Shown: positions 27,458-36,867, counted from the first letter of the stretch. The stretch: DNA of 64,000 nt from Ruegeria denitrificans (GCF_001458295.1 NZ_CYUD01000008.1:124001-188000); one strand, 5' to 3'. Translations and numbers: made by a program. The notes: generated from the sequence alone by a model not told the origin.

Positions 27458-28523
27458 AATCCGCCTGCCCACACAGGAACTGCGCAACGACATCCCGTTT
27501 TATACCAAGGTTCTGGGAATGCGGATGGACATGATCTATCCCGCCGATGATCCGCGTACCGCCGTGTTTTCAGGTCATGGTCTGCGCGTGCGGATTGAAA
27601 AGGACGCGCCCGAAACCCCCGGTACGTTACGCATCCTGACGGACAATCCGGATGAATTCGCAGGTGGCCAGCGCAATTTGGTGGCCCCCAATGGTACTCG
27701 GGTCGAAGTTGATGAGTTAAACCCGCCGATGGTCATGCCGGAAACAGTGCATTCCTTCGTGGTGCGCAGGCTCAAGGATCAGGCCCCGTGGATCATTGGG
27801 CGGGCCGGGATGCACTATCGTGATCTGGTGCCAGACCGGTTGGGCGGATCGATCATCGCCAGCCATATCCGCATCCCGGACGGTGGGCCAGTGCCGGACA
27901 TGGTGCATTTTCACAAGGTCGGTTTCCAACTGATCTTCTGCATCCATGGCTGGGTCGACGTGGTTTATGAGGATCAGGGCGACAAGATGCGCCTGACCGC
28001 GGGTGATTGCTTTATCCAGCCACCTGAAATCCGCCACCGCGTGCTTGAAGCCTCGGACAATGTGCAGGTAATCGAGATTGGTGTTCCGGCCGAACACGTC
28101 ACCGAGATTGATCATGACATGAACCTGCCCACACCCCACTACCGCCCTGAACGGGAATGGCAGGGCCAACGGTTCGTCTTCAATCAGGCCGAAGGTGCCG
28201 AGTGGGGCCCGTTCCGTCTGCCGGGTTACGTCTGCCGCGACACCACGATTGCCGAAAACACCAAAGGCGTGGCCGGGGTGCAGGTTGTGCGTAAGGGGCA
28301 GGGCGATCCGGTCTGGGCCACCCATGACACCGATATCCACTTTACCTTTGTCATGGCGGGGGAGGTCACGCTTGAGGGCGAAGGCCGTGATCCCTACCGT
28401 CTGGAACAAGGCGACGCGTTTGTGATCCCGCCTGGCATGCGTACCCGACTGTCGGATCCATCCGAGGACGTGGAGCTGCTCGAAGTCACCTTGCCGGGCA
28501 CGTTCAACACAACGCTGGGCTAA
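27426..28523 (+). CDS. VOC-cupin-cupin domain protein
   Basis: A 365-residue protein with three small-molecule-binding modules. Residues 1 to about 90 read like half a VOC domain (LRNDIPFYTKVLGMRMDMIY, RTAVFSGHGLRVRIE). Two cupins follow: near 140-215 (VHFHKVGFQLIFCIHGWVDV, GDCFIQPPEIRHRV) and near 270-355 (DTDIHFTFVMAGEVTLEGEG, GDAFVIPPGMRTRL). His residues in both suggest metal binding in the first cupin and a weaker site in the second. Such fusions may be oxygenase-like enzymes or sensors; the substrate is unknown. An alternative ATG lies at 27414. Confidence 0.82.
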   Translation: MSKSQTRICAEIRLPTQELRNDIPFYTKVLGMRMDMIYPADDPRTAVFSGHGLRVRIEKDAPETPGTLRILTDNPDEFAGGQRNLVAPNGTRVEVDELNPPMVMPETVHSFVVRRLKDQAPWIIGRAGMHYRDLVPDRLGGSIIASHIRIPDGGPVPDMVHFHKVGFQLIFCIHGWVDVVYEDQGDKMRLTAGDCFIQPPEIRHRVLEASDNVQVIEIGVPAEHVTEIDHDMNLPTPHYRPEREWQGQRFVFNQAEGAEWGPFRLPGYVCRDTTIAENTKGVAGVQVVRKGQGDPVWATHDTDIHFTFVMAGEVTLEGEGRDPYRLEQGDAFVIPPGMRTRLSDPSEDVELLEVTLPGTFNTTLG

Positions 28524-28550
28524 GAGGATTTTGGCCCAGAAATTTGCTGT

Positions 28551-28577
28551 CCGGGGCTTCAACTCCCCGGTCGGTTT
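28551..28577 (+). terminator. GC-rich hairpin before cdd
   Basis: CCGGGG (28551-28556) and CCCCGG (28565-28570) pair around CTTCAACT, followed by TCGGTTTCATTT. The T-rich tail is interrupted, so it is a moderate terminator separating the VOC-cupin gene from the nucleoside salvage operon. Confidence 0.5.
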
Positions 28578-28627
28578 CATTTAGGGTATGACTTTCTGAC
28601 CAGATGATCAAAAATTGGGGAATCGCT

Positions 28628-29020
28628 ATGACTTTGAAAGACGCAGCTCTGTCTGTCCGGGAAAAAGCTTATGCGCCCTATTCCAATTTTAAGGTTGGCG
28701 CGGCGATCCGTTCAGCATCGGGCGAGGTATTTGCGGGCTGTAACGTCGAAAACGTAGCTTACCCCGAAGGTACCTGCGCGGAAGCTGGCGCAATTGCCGC
28801 CATGGTCGCCGCGGGCGAACAAAGCCTGGCAGAAGTCTATGTGGTTGCGTCATCACCGCAGCCGGTGCCGCCCTGCGGGGGATGTCGCCAAAAACTGGCC
28901 GAATTCGGCAAGCGCGACGTTAAAGTGACCTTGGCCTGTGTCGACGGTGCCGAACTGGAAACCACCATCGGTGACCTTCTGCCGGGGGCATTTGACGCCT
29001 CGCACATGGCGGATGTCTGA
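28628..29020 (+). CDS. cdd: cytidine deaminase
   Basis: A 130-residue homotetramer-type cytidine deaminase. YAPYSNFKVGAAIR opens the domain, GCNVENVAYPEGTCAEAGAI holds the zinc Cys and catalytic Glu, and PPCGGCRQKLAEF supplies the two further zinc Cys. It converts cytidine and deoxycytidine to uridine forms. GGGGAA precedes the ATG at 28628. First gene of cdd-deoA-deoB-add-upp. Confidence 0.95.
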   Translation: MTLKDAALSVREKAYAPYSNFKVGAAIRSASGEVFAGCNVENVAYPEGTCAEAGAIAAMVAAGEQSLAEVYVVASSPQPVPPCGGCRQKLAEFGKRDVKVTLACVDGAELETTIGDLLPGAFDASHMADV

Positions 29021-29024
29021 GCTT

Positions 29025-30332
29025 ATGGACGCCCGTTCGATCATTGCCAAGCTGCGCCGGGCGCAAGTGCCAACCAGCGGCGAATTGACTTGGTTCGCGC
29101 AGGGCCTTGCCGATGGTAGTGTCAGCGACGCGCAGGCCGGGGCCTTTGCCATGGCCGTCTGCATGGGAGGGCTGGGTGCGCAGGGCCGCGCCGATCTGAC
29201 CGTGGCGATGCGAGACAGCGGCGATGTTCTAAGTTGGGATTTTGATGGCCCGGTGATCGACAAACACTCGACCGGAGGGGTGGGCGACAGCGTCAGTTTG
29301 GTGCTGGCCCCGGCACTGGCCGAGCTGGGGGCTTATGTCCCGATGATCTCAGGCCGTGGGTTGGGCCACACCGGTGGCACGTTGGACAAGCTAGAGGCCA
29401 TACCGGGTGTCAGTACCCAGATCGGGCAGGACCGTCTAACCCAGATCCTGCGCGATACAGGTGCGGCCATTGTCGGTGCGACAGGACAGATCGCGCCTGC
29501 AGACAAGCGGCTCTATGCGATCCGCGACGTGACGGCGACGGTGGAAAGCCTGGACCTGATCACCGCGTCGATCTTGTCCAAGAAACTGGCGGCCAGCCCC
29601 CAGGCCTTGGTGCTGGACGTCAAGGTCGGCAGCGGCGCGTTCATGAAAACGCTGGAAGACGCCCGCAAGCTGGCGCAAGCGCTGACGGAAACCGCGAATG
29701 CGGCAGGATGCCGAACTTCGGCTGTGATTACTGACATGCACCAACCTTTGGCTCCGGCGTTGGGCAATGCGTTGGAGGTGGCCGAGGTGATGAATGTCCT
29801 GACCAACGCCCCTTACGCTCCATTGGCTGAAATTTCGACGGAACTGGGCGGGGTTTTGCTGGCAGATGCAGGTATGTTCGCTACAGCGGATGAGGGGCGC
29901 GACAAGGTCATGGATGTGATCCGCGATGGCCGTGCGGCAGAACGGTTCGGCCGTATGATGGCCGCCGTGGGCGGGCCGCTACAGTTTGTAGACAACTGGT
30001 CGCGTTACTTGCCCGAAGCAAGTGTGATCCTCGAAGTTCCGGCACCTGACGAAGGCTACATCACCGCAATTGACGGTGAGGCACTGGGTCTTGCCGTGGT
30101 CGCGCTGGGCGGTGGGCGGCAGGTCGAAGACGACGTTATCGACCCCGCTGTTGGTTTGTCGGGCATTGTCCGTCTGGGGGATAAAGTCGACAAGGGCACG
30201 CCCTTGGCCGTAGTCCACGCCGCCCGCGAAGATGCCGCGCGACAGGCCGCCGACACCGTGCTGCGGGCCATCACGATCGGCGCAGATACTACTAATCCCT
30301 CCACGCTTGTACATGAAAGAATCAGGCCATGA
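29025..30332 (+). CDS. deoA: thymidine phosphorylase
   Basis: A 435-residue thymidine/pyrimidine phosphorylase. DKHSTGGVGDSVSL binds phosphate, and ISGRGLGHTGGTLDKLEAIP is the family signature. It splits thymidine or deoxyuridine with phosphate into base and deoxyribose-1-phosphate. MDARSIIAKLRR is the usual start; an ATG at 29013 overlapping the cdd stop is an alternative. Its end overlaps deoB by four bases. Confidence 0.95.
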   Translation: MDARSIIAKLRRAQVPTSGELTWFAQGLADGSVSDAQAGAFAMAVCMGGLGAQGRADLTVAMRDSGDVLSWDFDGPVIDKHSTGGVGDSVSLVLAPALAELGAYVPMISGRGLGHTGGTLDKLEAIPGVSTQIGQDRLTQILRDTGAAIVGATGQIAPADKRLYAIRDVTATVESLDLITASILSKKLAASPQALVLDVKVGSGAFMKTLEDARKLAQALTETANAAGCRTSAVITDMHQPLAPALGNALEVAEVMNVLTNAPYAPLAEISTELGGVLLADAGMFATADEGRDKVMDVIRDGRAAERFGRMMAAVGGPLQFVDNWSRYLPEASVILEVPAPDEGYITAIDGEALGLAVVALGGGRQVEDDVIDPAVGLSGIVRLGDKVDKGTPLAVVHAAREDAARQAADTVLRAITIGADTTNPSTLVHERIRP

Positions 30333-31540
30333 CCCGTGCCTTTCTTGTGGTGATGGATTCGGTGGGTATCGGCGGCGCGCCCGATGCGGATCGCTTTTTT
30401 AACGGGGAAACCCCCGATACTGGTGCCAACACGCTGGCCCATATAGCTCAGGCCTGCGCCGCAGGCCGGGCAGAAGAGGGGCGCACCGGGCCATTGCACC
30501 TGCCCAATCTGGATGCGCTGGGGTTGGGGGCCGCGACGCGTCTGGCCTCGGGTGCAGAAAGGCCCGGGCTTGAGGCTACGCCATCAGGGCTATGGGGCTG
30601 CGCGCGCGAACATTCGCAGGGCAAGGACACGCCTTCAGGACATTGGGAACTGGCCGGGCTGCCTGTGCCATGGGATTGGCACTATTTCCCGGATACAACG
30701 CCGTCATTCCCGTCTGATTTAGCGCGTGCCGCCGCCGAGGCCGCCGAAACCGAGGGCATTCTGGGTGATTGTCACGCATCGGGCACAGCGATTATCGCCG
30801 AACTGGGGGCCGAGCACATGCGGACCGGCTGGCCGATCTGCTACACCTCGGCCGACAGCGTGTTCCAAATTGCGGCGCAAGAGGAAAGCTTTGGCCTCGA
30901 ACGTTTACACGAGATGTGCAAGGCGCTTGCTCCGCGTCTTCATGAGATGAAAGTGGGTCGGGTCATCGCGCGGCCCTTTGTCGGATCGCCTGTGCAGGGG
31001 TTCACTCGCACGGCTAACCGCAAGGATTTCGCCATCCTGCCACCCGCGCCGGTGCTGACCAACTGGGTGCAGGACGCTGGACGGCGCGTGCATGCGGTGG
31101 GCAAGATCGGTGACATCTTCTCGATGCAGGGGATCGACACGTTGCGTAAGGGCTCTGATGCCGAGTTGATGGGGCATTTGTACGATCTGGTTGACGATGC
31201 CGAAGAGGGCAGCCTGACCTTCGCCAATTTCGTCGAGTTCGACAGCCTTTATGGCCACCGCCGCGACATCGGCGGCTATGCCCGCGCGCTTGAATGGTTC
31301 GACCGTGAGATTGGTGTGATCCTGCAAAAGCTGCGCCCGGGCGACCTGATGCTGCTGACCGCCGATCATGGCAATGATCCCAGTTGGATCGGCACGGACC
31401 ACACGCGCGAACAAGTGCCTGTTCTGATCGCAGGGCAAGGTGCAGGCCAGATTGGTGCGATCAATTTCGCCGACGTCGCCGCCAGCATCGCGCATCACCT
31501 GAATATTCCGGCACAGGGGCCGGGGAAGAGTTTCCTATGA
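30329..31540 (+). CDS. deoB: phosphopentomutase
   Basis: A 403-residue member of the alkaline-phosphatase superfamily. AFLVVMDSVGIGGAPDAD gives the first metal Asp, DTPSGHWE lies in the middle, and LTADHGNDP supplies the second Asp-His pair. It moves phosphate between C1 and C5 of (deoxy)ribose, linking nucleoside breakdown to sugar metabolism. ATGA overlaps join it to deoA and add. Confidence 0.95.
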   Translation: MTRAFLVVMDSVGIGGAPDADRFFNGETPDTGANTLAHIAQACAAGRAEEGRTGPLHLPNLDALGLGAATRLASGAERPGLEATPSGLWGCAREHSQGKDTPSGHWELAGLPVPWDWHYFPDTTPSFPSDLARAAAEAAETEGILGDCHASGTAIIAELGAEHMRTGWPICYTSADSVFQIAAQEESFGLERLHEMCKALAPRLHEMKVGRVIARPFVGSPVQGFTRTANRKDFAILPPAPVLTNWVQDAGRRVHAVGKIGDIFSMQGIDTLRKGSDAELMGHLYDLVDDAEEGSLTFANFVEFDSLYGHRRDIGGYARALEWFDREIGVILQKLRPGDLMLLTADHGNDPSWIGTDHTREQVPVLIAGQGAGQIGAINFADVAASIAHHLNIPAQGPGKSFL

Positions 31541-32523
31541 CCGTCGCAGACCTGCCAAAGATCGAACTCCACCTGCATCACGAAGGCGCGGCCCCACCTG
31601 CCTTTATCCGCCAGCTGGCCCATGAAAAGCGTATAGACTTGAGCGGGATTTTCAAACCCGACGGCAGTTATGATTTCCGCGATTTCACCCATTTCCTCAG
31701 CGTCTACGAGTCCGCTTGCAAAGTGTTGAAAACGCCCGAGGATTTTCACCGCCTGACGTTGGCAATCCTCGAAGAAAGCGCGGCCAATGGCGTGGTCTAT
31801 TCCGAGACCTTCCTGAGCCCCGACTTCTGCGGTGGCGGGGATCTGGCCGCCTGGCGTGACTATCTGAACGCCATTCAGGACGCCGCCGACGAGGCCGAGC
31901 GCAAGTTCGGCATTACCCTGCGCGGTGTCGTCACCTGCGTCCGGCATTTCGGACCGGAACAGGCGAAGATCAGCGCCCATTGCGCGGCAGAGACTGCCGG
32001 AGATTGGATCACCGGGTTTGGTATGGGCGGCAACGAATCTGTCGGTGCTCAGAGCGACTACCAATGGGCCTTTGATTGCGCGCGCGAGGCTGGGTTGCGC
32101 CTGACCACCCATGCGGGAGAGTTTGGTGGCCCCGAAAGTGTACGCGATGCTATCCGCGATCTGGGGGTCGAGAGGGTTGGCCACGGTGTCCGTGCCATCG
32201 AAGACCCGGACCTGATCCGCGAGCTGGTGGACCGCGAAGTCACTCTCGAGGTCTGCCCCGGATCGAATGTGGTTCTGGGCTTGTTTCCCAATTTCGACGC
32301 CCATCCGATCGCGAAACTGCGCGATGCGGGCGTTAAAGTCACCGTTTCCACGGATGACCCGCCGTTTTTCCATACCACCATGCGGCGTGAATATGAGATG
32401 CTGAGCAAAGCCTTCGGCTGGGAAGCCGAAGATTTCGCCGCCCTGAATGACACGGCCCTTGCGGCCGCCTTTTGCGATGAAGACACCCGCGCGCGGGTCA
32501 AGAAAAGACTGGAGAGATCATGA
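31537..32523 (+). CDS. add: adenosine deaminase
   Basis: A 328-residue zinc amidohydrolase. [17 protein letters not shown] has the HxH metal pair, [13 protein letters not shown] the metal His and catalytic Glu, VGHGVRAI the next His, and STDDPPFF the terminal Asp pair. Adenosine deaminase is the usual role; some relatives act on adenine, which I cannot exclude. It is coupled to deoB and upp by ATGA overlaps. Confidence 0.9.
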   Translation: MTVADLPKIELHLHHEGAAPPAFIRQLAHEKRIDLSGIFKPDGSYDFRDFTHFLSVYESACKVLKTPEDFHRLTLAILEESAANGVVYSETFLSPDFCGGGDLAAWRDYLNAIQDAADEAERKFGITLRGVVTCVRHFGPEQAKISAHCAAETAGDWITGFGMGGNESVGAQSDYQWAFDCAREAGLRLTTHAGEFGGPESVRDAIRDLGVERVGHGVRAIEDPDLIRELVDREVTLEVCPGSNVVLGLFPNFDAHPIAKLRDAGVKVTVSTDDPPFFHTTMRREYEMLSKAFGWEAEDFAALNDTALAAAFCDEDTRARVKKRLERS

Positions 32524-33152
32524 GCGAACACCTGACCGTCGTTGAACATCCGCTGGTGCAGCACAAGCTGACGCTCATGCGGGACAAGGGCACATCCACC
32601 GCCGTCTTCCGCCAGTTGCTGCGCGAGATTACGTTGCTGCTGGCCTATGAAGTCACGCGCGAGTTGAAGCTGACCACCCGCCACATCGAAACCCCGATGG
32701 AGGAGATGGACGCCCCCATTCTGGCCGGCAAGAAATTGGCGCTGGTGTCCATCTTGCGTGCGGGTAACGGAATGCTGGACGGGGTTTTGGAACTGATCCC
32801 CTCGGCCCGCGTGGGCTTTGTCGGTCTCTACCGAGATGAGGAAACGCTGAAACCGGTACAGTATTACTTCAAGGCCCCCGAAGGGTTGAAGGATCGTCTG
32901 GTCATTGCCGTTGATCCGATGCTGGCCACAGGCAACAGCTCGGCCGCAGCGATTGATCTGCTAAAAGAGGCTGGGGCAACAGATATCCGTTTCCTCTGCC
33001 TGCTGGCCGCACCAGAGGGCGTGGAGCGTATGAGAGAGGCTCACCCGGACGTCAAAATCGTTACTGCCGCACTGGACCGCGAGTTGAACTCTAAAGGCTA
33101 TATCATGCCCGGCCTCGGCGATGCGGGTGATCGGATGTTTGGCACCAAGTAA
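32520..33152 (+). CDS. upp: uracil phosphoribosyltransferase
   Basis: A 210-residue phosphoribosyltransferase. [20 protein letters not shown] and [19 protein letters not shown] (PRPP loop) are diagnostic, with [18 protein letters not shown] at the C-terminus forming the uracil site. It makes UMP from uracil and PRPP and closes the salvage operon, so uracil released after cytidine deamination is recovered. It is convergent with the next gene, one base apart. Confidence 0.96.
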   Translation: MSEHLTVVEHPLVQHKLTLMRDKGTSTAVFRQLLREITLLLAYEVTRELKLTTRHIETPMEEMDAPILAGKKLALVSILRAGNGMLDGVLELIPSARVGFVGLYRDEETLKPVQYYFKAPEGLKDRLVIAVDPMLATGNSSAAAIDLLKEAGATDIRFLCLLAAPEGVERMREAHPDVKIVTAALDRELNSKGYIMPGLGDAGDRMFGTK

Positions 33153-33153
33153 G

Positions 33154-34170
33154 CTATTCGCCGCAGATATTTTGCAGTCGGACCCAATCGCGGTCCGGCA
33201 AAACCTGTTGCATGGGGCGACCCGCCATAGGGTCAGCCTCGATCAGGCCCAGTACCGTCTCACCGGTGACATCCACGGCATAGGCGTATGGTGTTGACGG
33301 CAGGGCGGCCTGCGCGAACACCTCTAACAAATCATCCTCGGGCAGGTTGGGGCGCGGTTCGGACAGAACCTGTTCGGTATAGGCGTCGATATTCGCGGGC
33401 GTCAGCTCACCGGTCGTCAGTAGACGGAATGCGGTTGTGACACCAGTGCGGTCCAACAGATCATCTAGCGGATCCTGCGCCTGCGTTCGGGCGCGTTCAG
33501 CGATGATGTAGCCTGCAGCGACCGAGGGGTCCTCGTGATCTTCGACCAATGCCCGGTTCAGCATAACGATCCCGCCCGGCAGGCTAAGGCTGGTCTGTAC
33601 CCCAGCGGGTAGAATGACGATTTTCCGCACGCCGGTGCGTGCAGCCAGTTGATCCAGCGCCGCCTGCGCATCCTCAGGCGTACAGGCTCGCCCCGAGACC
33701 CGCTCGATCCGTTGCAGGATCGTATTTCCGATATCTTCACGTTTAATGTCGGGCACGACTGAAACAACGTGGTTCTGCAAAGCTGACGGCATCCACAAAA
33801 GTAACAGCGCGGCAACGGCGGCGACTACTCCAGCAACACTGAACCAGCGCAACCGGCCAGGATGCGGCCGGGCCCGGTCAATCGCACGCTGCAGGCGGTC
33901 GATGGCCTCGATCATCGTGGTCTCGGTCTCTTCCAGCTCCAGCGTTTCGTCCGGATCGCCGTCCGGGTTGAACAAAGCTGGAAATACACCCGGATTCTGA
34001 CGGACCAGCGCAGCCAGCGACCAATGGGTCAGCGCTTGTTCGTTGAAGTCCGAGATCGTCAGCGTGGCCTCACCAATCGATACCACCACCTCGCGCCGTT
34101 GCACATCGGGCGAGGGACGCCACAGACCGGTGGCTTCGATCCGCTGGTACTGTTTAAGTGCTGTCTTCAA
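33154..34170 (-). CDS. membrane-anchored M48-like protein without zinc motif
   Basis: A 338-residue protein: cytoplasmic N-terminus, one membrane helix at about 109-128 (WFSVAGVVAAVAALLLLWMP), then a periplasmic domain. LSLPGGIVMLNRALVEDHED near 210-230 resembles the LPGG-x-VxxxxGLL strand that precedes the catalytic helix in M48 peptidases. Where HExxH should follow, the sequence reads VAAGYIIAERARTQ, so both His are missing. It is most likely an inactive peptidase relative, perhaps a chaperone-like or scaffolding protein. The M48 link is inference from this local pattern. Confidence 0.75.
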   Translation of the reverse strand: MKTALKQYQRIEATGLWRPSPDVQRREVVVSIGEATLTISDFNEQALTHWSLAALVRQNPGVFPALFNPDGDPDETLELEETETTMIEAIDRLQRAIDRARPHPGRLRWFSVAGVVAAVAALLLLWMPSALQNHVVSVVPDIKREDIGNTILQRIERVSGRACTPEDAQAALDQLAARTGVRKIVILPAGVQTSLSLPGGIVMLNRALVEDHEDPSVAAGYIIAERARTQAQDPLDDLLDRTGVTTAFRLLTTGELTPANIDAYTEQVLSEPRPNLPEDDLLEVFAQAALPSTPYAYAVDVTGETVLGLIEADPMAGRPMQQVLPDRDWVRLQNICGE

Positions 34171-34320
34171 AATGAGGTTTGCTCGTACTTATTTTGCCTC
34201 AGCTTAGCATGGTAAAATCCAAAGGCGCAAACCTGTTGCACGCCGATTTGTAAATGTGCTGTATATCGCGATGCGCGGCAAATCAGTGTGTCACGCACCA
34301 CTTTGCAACCGGGGTGCAGA

Positions 34321-35247
34321 ATGCAGGCAGATACTCAGACCTCACCGGTTTTGGCCGCGGTGCTGATGGTCAGCTCGATGGCGATCATCGGCGTGATCGA
34401 CAATGTCGTGATCCTGTTATCCGACACGATAGGCCTGTGGCAGTTTCATCTGAGTCGCGCCCTGCTGATGCTTCCGCTGATCGCTGGCCTGTCGCTGTTG
34501 GGCATGGGCAGTTTGCGCCCGCAGCGATTGGGGCCGGTCATATTACGTAGTGTGCTGATCACGCTGGCAATGTTGTTCTATTTTGCTTCATTGGCGCTAA
34601 TGCCGATCGCGCAAGCGCTGGCGGGTCTGTTTACGTCACCGATTTTCGTGCTGTTGATCTCGGCCCTGGCGATGGGGAAGAGGATTGGCCCGTGGCGCAT
34701 TCTGGCAGTTGTGGTTGGGTTTTCAGGCGCTCTGTGCGTGCTACAGCTCAACCCTTATGACTTTGATGCCAAGACGCTGCTACCTGTCGCCGGAGGGCTT
34801 TTCTATGCCCTTAGCGCCGTTGTCACCCGTAGTCACTGCGCGCAGGAAAGCACTGTGGCGCTGTTGGCAGCTATGGTCACAACGCTTGGTTTGGCCGGGG
34901 CAATCGGGCTGGCCGTATTTTCTTTTGTGCCGCATTCCTTCCCCGACGGGTTCGTGACACGGGGCATGGTGTGGCAGATGCAACCCGCGCTGCTCTGGAT
35001 TGTCATACAGGCGGTCGGCTCAACAATCGCGGTATTCATGTTGATCAAGTCCTATCAGATCGGTGAGCCTTCCTATGTGGCAGTGTTCGAGTACTCGGTG
35101 ATGATCTTCGGCCCGCTATTTGCCTGGGTGGCGCTGGGCCAGACAATTGGCGTCATGCAGATCTCGGGGATCGGGCTGATCACGGCGGCGGGGGCGTTGC
35201 TGGGCTGGCGGTCAAAACGCGCCGCGGCACTGGGAGAGACCGTGTGA
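34321..35247 (+). CDS. EamA/DMT family transporter
   Basis: A 308-residue transporter with about ten membrane helices in two homologous halves, as in the drug/metabolite superfamily (PIAQALAGLFTSPIFVLLISAL in half one; PSYVAVFEYSVMIFGPLFAW and QISGIGLITAAGALLGW in half two). The ATG at 34321 begins directly before the first helix. Substrate unknown. Its end overlaps the sulfotransferase gene (GTGA), which suggests a common transcript. Confidence 0.9.
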   Translation: MQADTQTSPVLAAVLMVSSMAIIGVIDNVVILLSDTIGLWQFHLSRALLMLPLIAGLSLLGMGSLRPQRLGPVILRSVLITLAMLFYFASLALMPIAQALAGLFTSPIFVLLISALAMGKRIGPWRILAVVVGFSGALCVLQLNPYDFDAKTLLPVAGGLFYALSAVVTRSHCAQESTVALLAAMVTTLGLAGAIGLAVFSFVPHSFPDGFVTRGMVWQMQPALLWIVIQAVGSTIAVFMLIKSYQIGEPSYVAVFEYSVMIFGPLFAWVALGQTIGVMQISGIGLITAAGALLGWRSKRAAALGETV

Positions 35248-35906
35248 TCATCTCGCCCGGACGCGGCTATGTGTTCGTTCACATCCCCAAAACGGGTGGC
35301 ACATCCTTGGCGCAGGCGCTGGAAGAGCGGGCGATGAAGGATGACATCCTGATCGGAGATACGCCCAAAGCTGTACGGCGCCGCAAAAGGGTTAAGGCGC
35401 TGACGGGCAGGGGGCGCTTGTGGAAGCATTCGACCCTCGCCGATATCGACGGGGCGCTGTCGATTGAAGATTTGCGGTCGATGACCACTTTCACCCTGGT
35501 ACGCAATCCGTGGGACCGGATCGTCAGCTATTATTGCTGGTTGCGTGTTCAGAGTTTTGAACATCCGGCAGTTTCACTGGCAAAGGCACTGACCTTTGAT
35601 CAGTTCGTCTTGCACCCCGACACGGAGCGGTCATTCAGACGCTATCCGGCAGGGCGCTATATGACCCGCGCAGATGGGGTTGAACAATGTCAGTTCTATA
35701 TCCGGCTGGAACAGTTCGATCAGGACGCGGCCCCTTTATTTGATCATCTGGGGTTTCACCTGACCTTATCCCGGCTCAATCGATCCCAGCGGTCGGGGGA
35801 TTATCGCGGGTATTATTCGGACCGGACGGTCGAGGCAGTCGCCAAAGCTTGTGCCGAGGACATCACTAGATTCGGCTATGCATTTGATGCGATTGACAAC
35901 TCATAG
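35244..35906 (+). CDS. sulfotransferase family 2 protein
   Basis: A 220-residue protein with the PAPS 5'-phosphosulfate loop GYVFVHIPKTGGTSLAQALE near 9-28 and the 3'-phosphate strand FTLVRNPWDRIVSYYCWL near 85-102. These are the two landmarks of Golgi-type sulfotransferase relatives that sulfate carbohydrates. It starts with GTG. In bacteria these act on surface polysaccharides or lipids; the acceptor is unknown here. Confidence 0.88.
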   Translation: MIISPGRGYVFVHIPKTGGTSLAQALEERAMKDDILIGDTPKAVRRRKRVKALTGRGRLWKHSTLADIDGALSIEDLRSMTTFTLVRNPWDRIVSYYCWLRVQSFEHPAVSLAKALTFDQFVLHPDTERSFRRYPAGRYMTRADGVEQCQFYIRLEQFDQDAAPLFDHLGFHLTLSRLNRSQRSGDYRGYYSDRTVEAVAKACAEDITRFGYAFDAIDNS

Positions 35907-35979
35907 TTTCCAATTCGAGTCCAATTTAATTGATTTTATCCCTGTTGTTTGACTTTTGAGCGTTTGCTTACCCTGAAAT

Positions 35980-35994
35980 GGCCCAAATTGGGCC
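35980..35994. promoter_or_regulatory. GGCCCAA-A-TTGGGCC palindrome, candidate operator
   Basis: Seven-base perfect arms around one central A, 62 bases before the Hint-fold gene and within an AT-rich stretch that probably contains its promoter. No T-run, so not a terminator. The cognate regulator is not identifiable. Confidence 0.45.
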
Positions 35995-36055
35995 GCAATG
36001 TGTCAAAAATAAGTCGCCTCGCTTAATCCTGTGTTAATCCTCGAACGTAGTTGTA

Positions 36056-36838
36056 GTGAGTAAAAAGTGGGTTCGGTTCTTGTTGAAAGTAGACAGTGTA
36101 ATTGATTTCGCAGAACGTTCTGAGTACCAGGGCATCGCAGAACCGCAGGCCGCGTTGAACGCACGCCGGGGCGGTCTGGTACATGGAACCAAGGTTGCAA
36201 CCAAAGGCGGATGGAAGCTGGTAGAAGAGCTTCAGGTGGGCGACCTCATTCGTACATTGGACAATGGTTTCAAAGCGGTAAGCCGTATCGCGACGGATTG
36301 TATCACAGTGCCGCCCGATGAGACCAAGGCTGAAAGTATGCCGATCCGCATACCTTCACACGCGGCCTATAACGGACGCCCGGTCTGGTTGATGCCGGAA
36401 CAAGGCGTGGCATTGGACAATACCAAGCTAAGTCATGACCCCATCACGCTGCCGGTCAGTTTACCTGTTGTCTCGGCCAGGTTGTTGAGCGGCATGTTCC
36501 GCATCACTTCGAAAGTGCCTGCGTCCTATTTCGACATCAGCACCCTGTTCTTCGATCAGGATGAAGTGATTTATATCGAAGGCGGCTTCCGGGCCTTCTG
36601 CCCGTCTGGGCGCTTTGGGTCAGGCAGTGCCGCAAGTGGCGCAAAATACGAAGTTGTAGCAGCCGAGGCCGCTTCGGATCTGATCTATCTGACTGGAAAA
36701 CGTCGCGATGTTGCGGTGCTGGCAAATTCGTTGGGTGCACTGCCGGCACCGGTCTTTGATCACCCGATTGTACCGACCAGACCAGCCAGAGGCGCACGTC
36801 GTCCGGGGCGTCCGGGGCGGCCCGCAATGATGATCTGA
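36056..36838 (+). CDS. Hint-fold (hedgehog/intein-like) protein, probably inactive
   Basis: A 260-residue protein from GTG at 36056. GLVHGTKVATKGGWKLVEEL followed by QVGDLIRTLDNG matches the start of Hint domains in Rhodobacteraceae, where the usual form is CFxxGTxIxTxxG..VExLxxGDxVxTxDNG. The Cys nucleophile is replaced (GLVHGT) and the later His block reads MPEQGVAL instead of xPxHxxLL. Self-splicing is therefore unlikely. The C-terminal 15 residues are Arg/Gly/Pro rich. Related Hint proteins are often secreted or linked to large surface proteins; the role here is unknown. Confidence 0.75.
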   Translation: MSKKWVRFLLKVDSVIDFAERSEYQGIAEPQAALNARRGGLVHGTKVATKGGWKLVEELQVGDLIRTLDNGFKAVSRIATDCITVPPDETKAESMPIRIPSHAAYNGRPVWLMPEQGVALDNTKLSHDPITLPVSLPVVSARLLSGMFRITSKVPASYFDISTLFFDQDEVIYIEGGFRAFCPSGRFGSGSAASGAKYEVVAAEAASDLIYLTGKRRDVAVLANSLGALPAPVFDHPIVPTRPARGARRPGRPGRPAMMI

Positions 36839-36867
36839 TGGGGAAGCTGTATCTGAGACTGAAAGCT

